From: Rhodobacter sp.
GTDB taxonomy: Bacteria; Pseudomonadota; Alphaproteobacteria; Rhodobacterales; Rhodobacteraceae
Assembly (NCBI GenBank): GCA_026708635.1
Contig: JAPOUP010000119.1
Span: 1-43,317 of the forward strand
Direction of reading: 5' to 3'
Length of the DNA: 43,317 nucleotides
Shown here one piece after another: positions 42,040 to 43,317 of this stretch. Below the pieces are notes generated by a model. The model saw nothing but the letters and a program-made list of their open reading frames with translations, had not been told where the DNA came from and did not search any database. Position 1 is the stretch's first letter, and each line of letters opens with the position of its first letter. The position numbers and the translations under genes are program-made.

Positions 42040-42780
42040 CCAAGCGGAGCCGTTCACCCAAGGGGCGAGGCCTTCCGCCGTGGGCACCTCACCGCGAATG
42101 GCCAGCAGAGAACGCCAAACCAGACAAAGGTTGGGCGAGACCACCGGCAAGGGATGGGCGCTCGCTCGTAGAATCGCGGGCAGGGTCGGCAGGCCAGTGC
42201 CAAGCATCGCGATAGCCTCCAGACCATCCGTTCCGATCGCCTCAAGCGCACGTCCGGACGCATCTCCCCCCAATGAGTATATCGGGTGAAAGGCCGCATC
42301 GTCGCTAGCGATCCTCTCGGCCCGAACGATGATCAGCCCACGCTTCTCCCAGTATTCCAGCGCATTCTCGTGCAAGAGGTCGCCATATGGCGAGACGATG
42401 CCGATGTGCCGGGCGCCCAAGGACTCCAGCGCATCGCAAAGTGCATTGGCCGCGGTGACGACGGGATAGCCACGACCGGTCTCAATTTTTGCCAGATGCC
42501 GGTCCTCTTCAGCCGGATCGACGAGATAGGCCGCGCCGGTACATGCGAAGGCCACCGCGTCCAATGGCACGTTCGCGAACTGGTCCAGCGAGCGTTCCAT
42601 GGACTCGACATAATCAACCAACCGTTCGTCGATGGTTGGCCTGTCGCTGGTCAATCGCGCGGCGATCATTCCAGTTCCGGGCGGCAGCAGGATCCCGAAT
42701 TCCGGTTCCACCGTGGTGTTCGCCTGAGGGGTGAGAACTCCCAAAATCCCGGACGGCGCATACTCCAGTGCCTTCGTCAT
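42007..42780 (-). CDS. Maleate isomerase/arylmalonate decarboxylase-family protein
   Basis: A 257-residue Asp/Glu-racemase-fold protein. GVLTPQANTTVEPEFGILLP is the family opening, which binds a carboxylate. Cys80 in VAFACTGAAYLVDP fits the first catalytic Cys. At the place of the second (about residue 194, AMLGTGLPTL) there is Gly, whereas true maleate isomerases have Cys at both. GYPVVTAANALCDALESLGA and IGIVSPYGDLLHENALEYW are conserved blocks. One-Cys forms occur in arylmalonate decarboxylases, although with the other Cys. It may isomerise, racemise or decarboxylate an alkyl-maleate-like diacid. It is transcribed towards the SDR/SnoaL pair. Confidence 0.8.
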   Translation of the reverse strand: MTKALEYAPSGILGVLTPQANTTVEPEFGILLPPGTGMIAARLTSDRPTIDERLVDYVESMERSLDQFANVPLDAVAFACTGAAYLVDPAEEDRHLAKIETGRGYPVVTAANALCDALESLGARHIGIVSPYGDLLHENALEYWEKRGLIIVRAERIASDDAAFHPIYSLGGDASGRALEAIGTDGLEAIAMLGTGLPTLPAILRASAHPLPVVSPNLCLVWRSLLAIRGEVPTAEGLAPWVNGSAWSGRFRARIDP

Positions 42781-43123
42781 GCCGATCTCCCGCAGCGCTG
42801 CCTACCCTAACCCGCGACCTGAACGTTTCACCAGTTGCCGGTTTTTGACAGGTTCCGGGCGGGCGAAGATGACATCCCGACAGCGACGCTTGTGGCACGG
42901 CATCCGGAAAGCTCCCCTCCTTCGTTCCGAATGTCTGTCATCCGCCTCGGCCCACCTTAATGCTGCCTCTCGTCGGTGGGTCTGGGGCGACGCCGCCATG
43001 ACCGCGTCGTTGAGGGCACCAAGACAGACCGCAAATCACGAATCAAGACTTAAGTCGGAAATCTACCCAAAATCCGGACACACCCCTCGCATTCATACAG
43101 CCGGCGGACCTTGAGACCGCCCG
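42781..43123. other. Gap at the right edge of the catabolic module
   Basis: About 340 bp with no recognised gene, RNA or terminator. The right direct repeat begins inside it at 43102. Confidence 0.5.
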
Positions 43124-43286
43124 TCATTCCCCGGATCCCGGCCCGCCCGCCTCGATGAGGAAGTTCCGGAACGACGGTATCGGGCAGCGGAAACTTCCGT
43201 CGCCTCTCTCCTGCAACGCGCCCTGGTGGACGAGATGCTCGCGGAAGTCATGCGCGGACATGGACCGCGGCAACTCATGGCCCGTT
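43102..43286. repeat. Right copy of the 185-bp direct repeat
   Basis: Same orientation as 27393-27577, identical at 182 of 185 positions. It starts about 20 bp outside the stop of the reading frame it contains. Spacing between the copies is 15,709 bp. Confidence 0.95.
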
Positions 43287-43317
43287 GCGTCGCTCACGTG
43301 GGATCTGATCAGCCCCA
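43124..43317 (-). CDS. ATPase-family C-terminus, gene runs off the window
   Basis: The last 64 codons of a gene entering from beyond the window end. It reads LIRSHVSDATGHELPRSM, then HDFREHLVHQGALQERGDG, FRCPIPSFRNFLIEAGG and PGSGE before the stop. It matches the winged-helix end of the ankyrin ATPase at 15.4 kb but lacks ankyrins. Its sequence is almost the same as the relic at 27415-27600. This copy may be the intact parent gene, which cannot be judged here. Confidence 0.7.
   Translation of the reverse strand, partial: GLIRSHVSDATGHELPRSMSAHDFREHLVHQGALQERGDGSFRCPIPSFRNFLIEAGGPGSGE

Noticed and set aside
1..43317. CRISPR array, rRNA, tRNA, transposase or integrase genes
   Set aside because: None was recognised on either strand; the only repeats found are the 185-bp pair, one 18-bp tandem and short hairpins.

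Overview
The window looks like a GC-rich chromosomal segment from an alphaproteobacterium. The evidence is the style of NadD, the fused ProW-type permease, two TGA-N9-TCA (RirA/IRO-type) boxes in front of an iron-binding protein gene, and the TRAP and hydantoinase content. Coding density is uneven. From 1 to about 27.4 kb, single genes are separated by 300-670 bp gaps with broken genes between them. From 27.75 to 42.8 kb the genes are packed almost without gaps. Loose spacing, ankyrin repeats, gene relics and heavy investment in betaine and choline-sulfate use would fit a marine or host-associated lineage; that is inference.

Layout. (1) 0.8-7.9 kb is an osmolyte/choline block: a minus-strand operon of substrate-binding protein, ATPase, double permease and EamA exporter of the glycine-betaine ABC type, divergent from a choline-sulfatase (betC). 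(2) 8.3-13.1 kb holds an SDR oxidoreductase, a ferric-iron ABC permease convergent with its likely binding protein, and a VOC-family protein. (3) 13.6-17.2 kb holds EttA and an AAA-type ATPase with C-terminal ankyrin repeats. (4) 17.2-18.6 kb holds small secreted proteins, one Cys-rich and intact, one interrupted by an in-frame stop and a frame change. (5) 19.3-22.7 kb holds nadD, a possible unidentified gene, and a BCCT transporter with a clear terminator. (6) 23.0-27.1 kb is a decayed defence-type block: a PrlF/YhaV toxin-antitoxin pair under a perfect palindrome, a chimera of the front of an SNF2-type helicase and the tail of a DUF1156-type DNA methylase, and an AlbA_2/Schlafen-type ATPase.

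(7) 27.4-43.3 kb is the most interesting part. It is a compact catabolic module of about 15 kb bracketed by direct repeats of 185 bp (182 identical positions). Each repeat encodes the C-terminal end of a protein related to the ankyrin ATPase of region 3. On the minus strand runs gntR-leuC-leuD-lyase-hyuB-hyuA-isochorismatase, in which every junction overlaps or is separated by at most 3 bp. Divergent from it is a TRAP transporter (dctQ-dctM-dctP). Then come a GMC oxidoreductase, a CMD-family protein, an SDR, a SnoaL-like protein and a maleate-isomerase-family protein. A coherent hypothesis is that the TRAP system imports a small N-heterocyclic or carboxylic substrate, HyuAB opens a lactam or imide ring with ATP, an amidase-like enzyme frees an alkyl-maleate, the aconitase-type LeuCD pair hydrates it, and the lyase (which keeps the KRCGH motif) splits the alkyl-malate into pyruvate plus a short acid.
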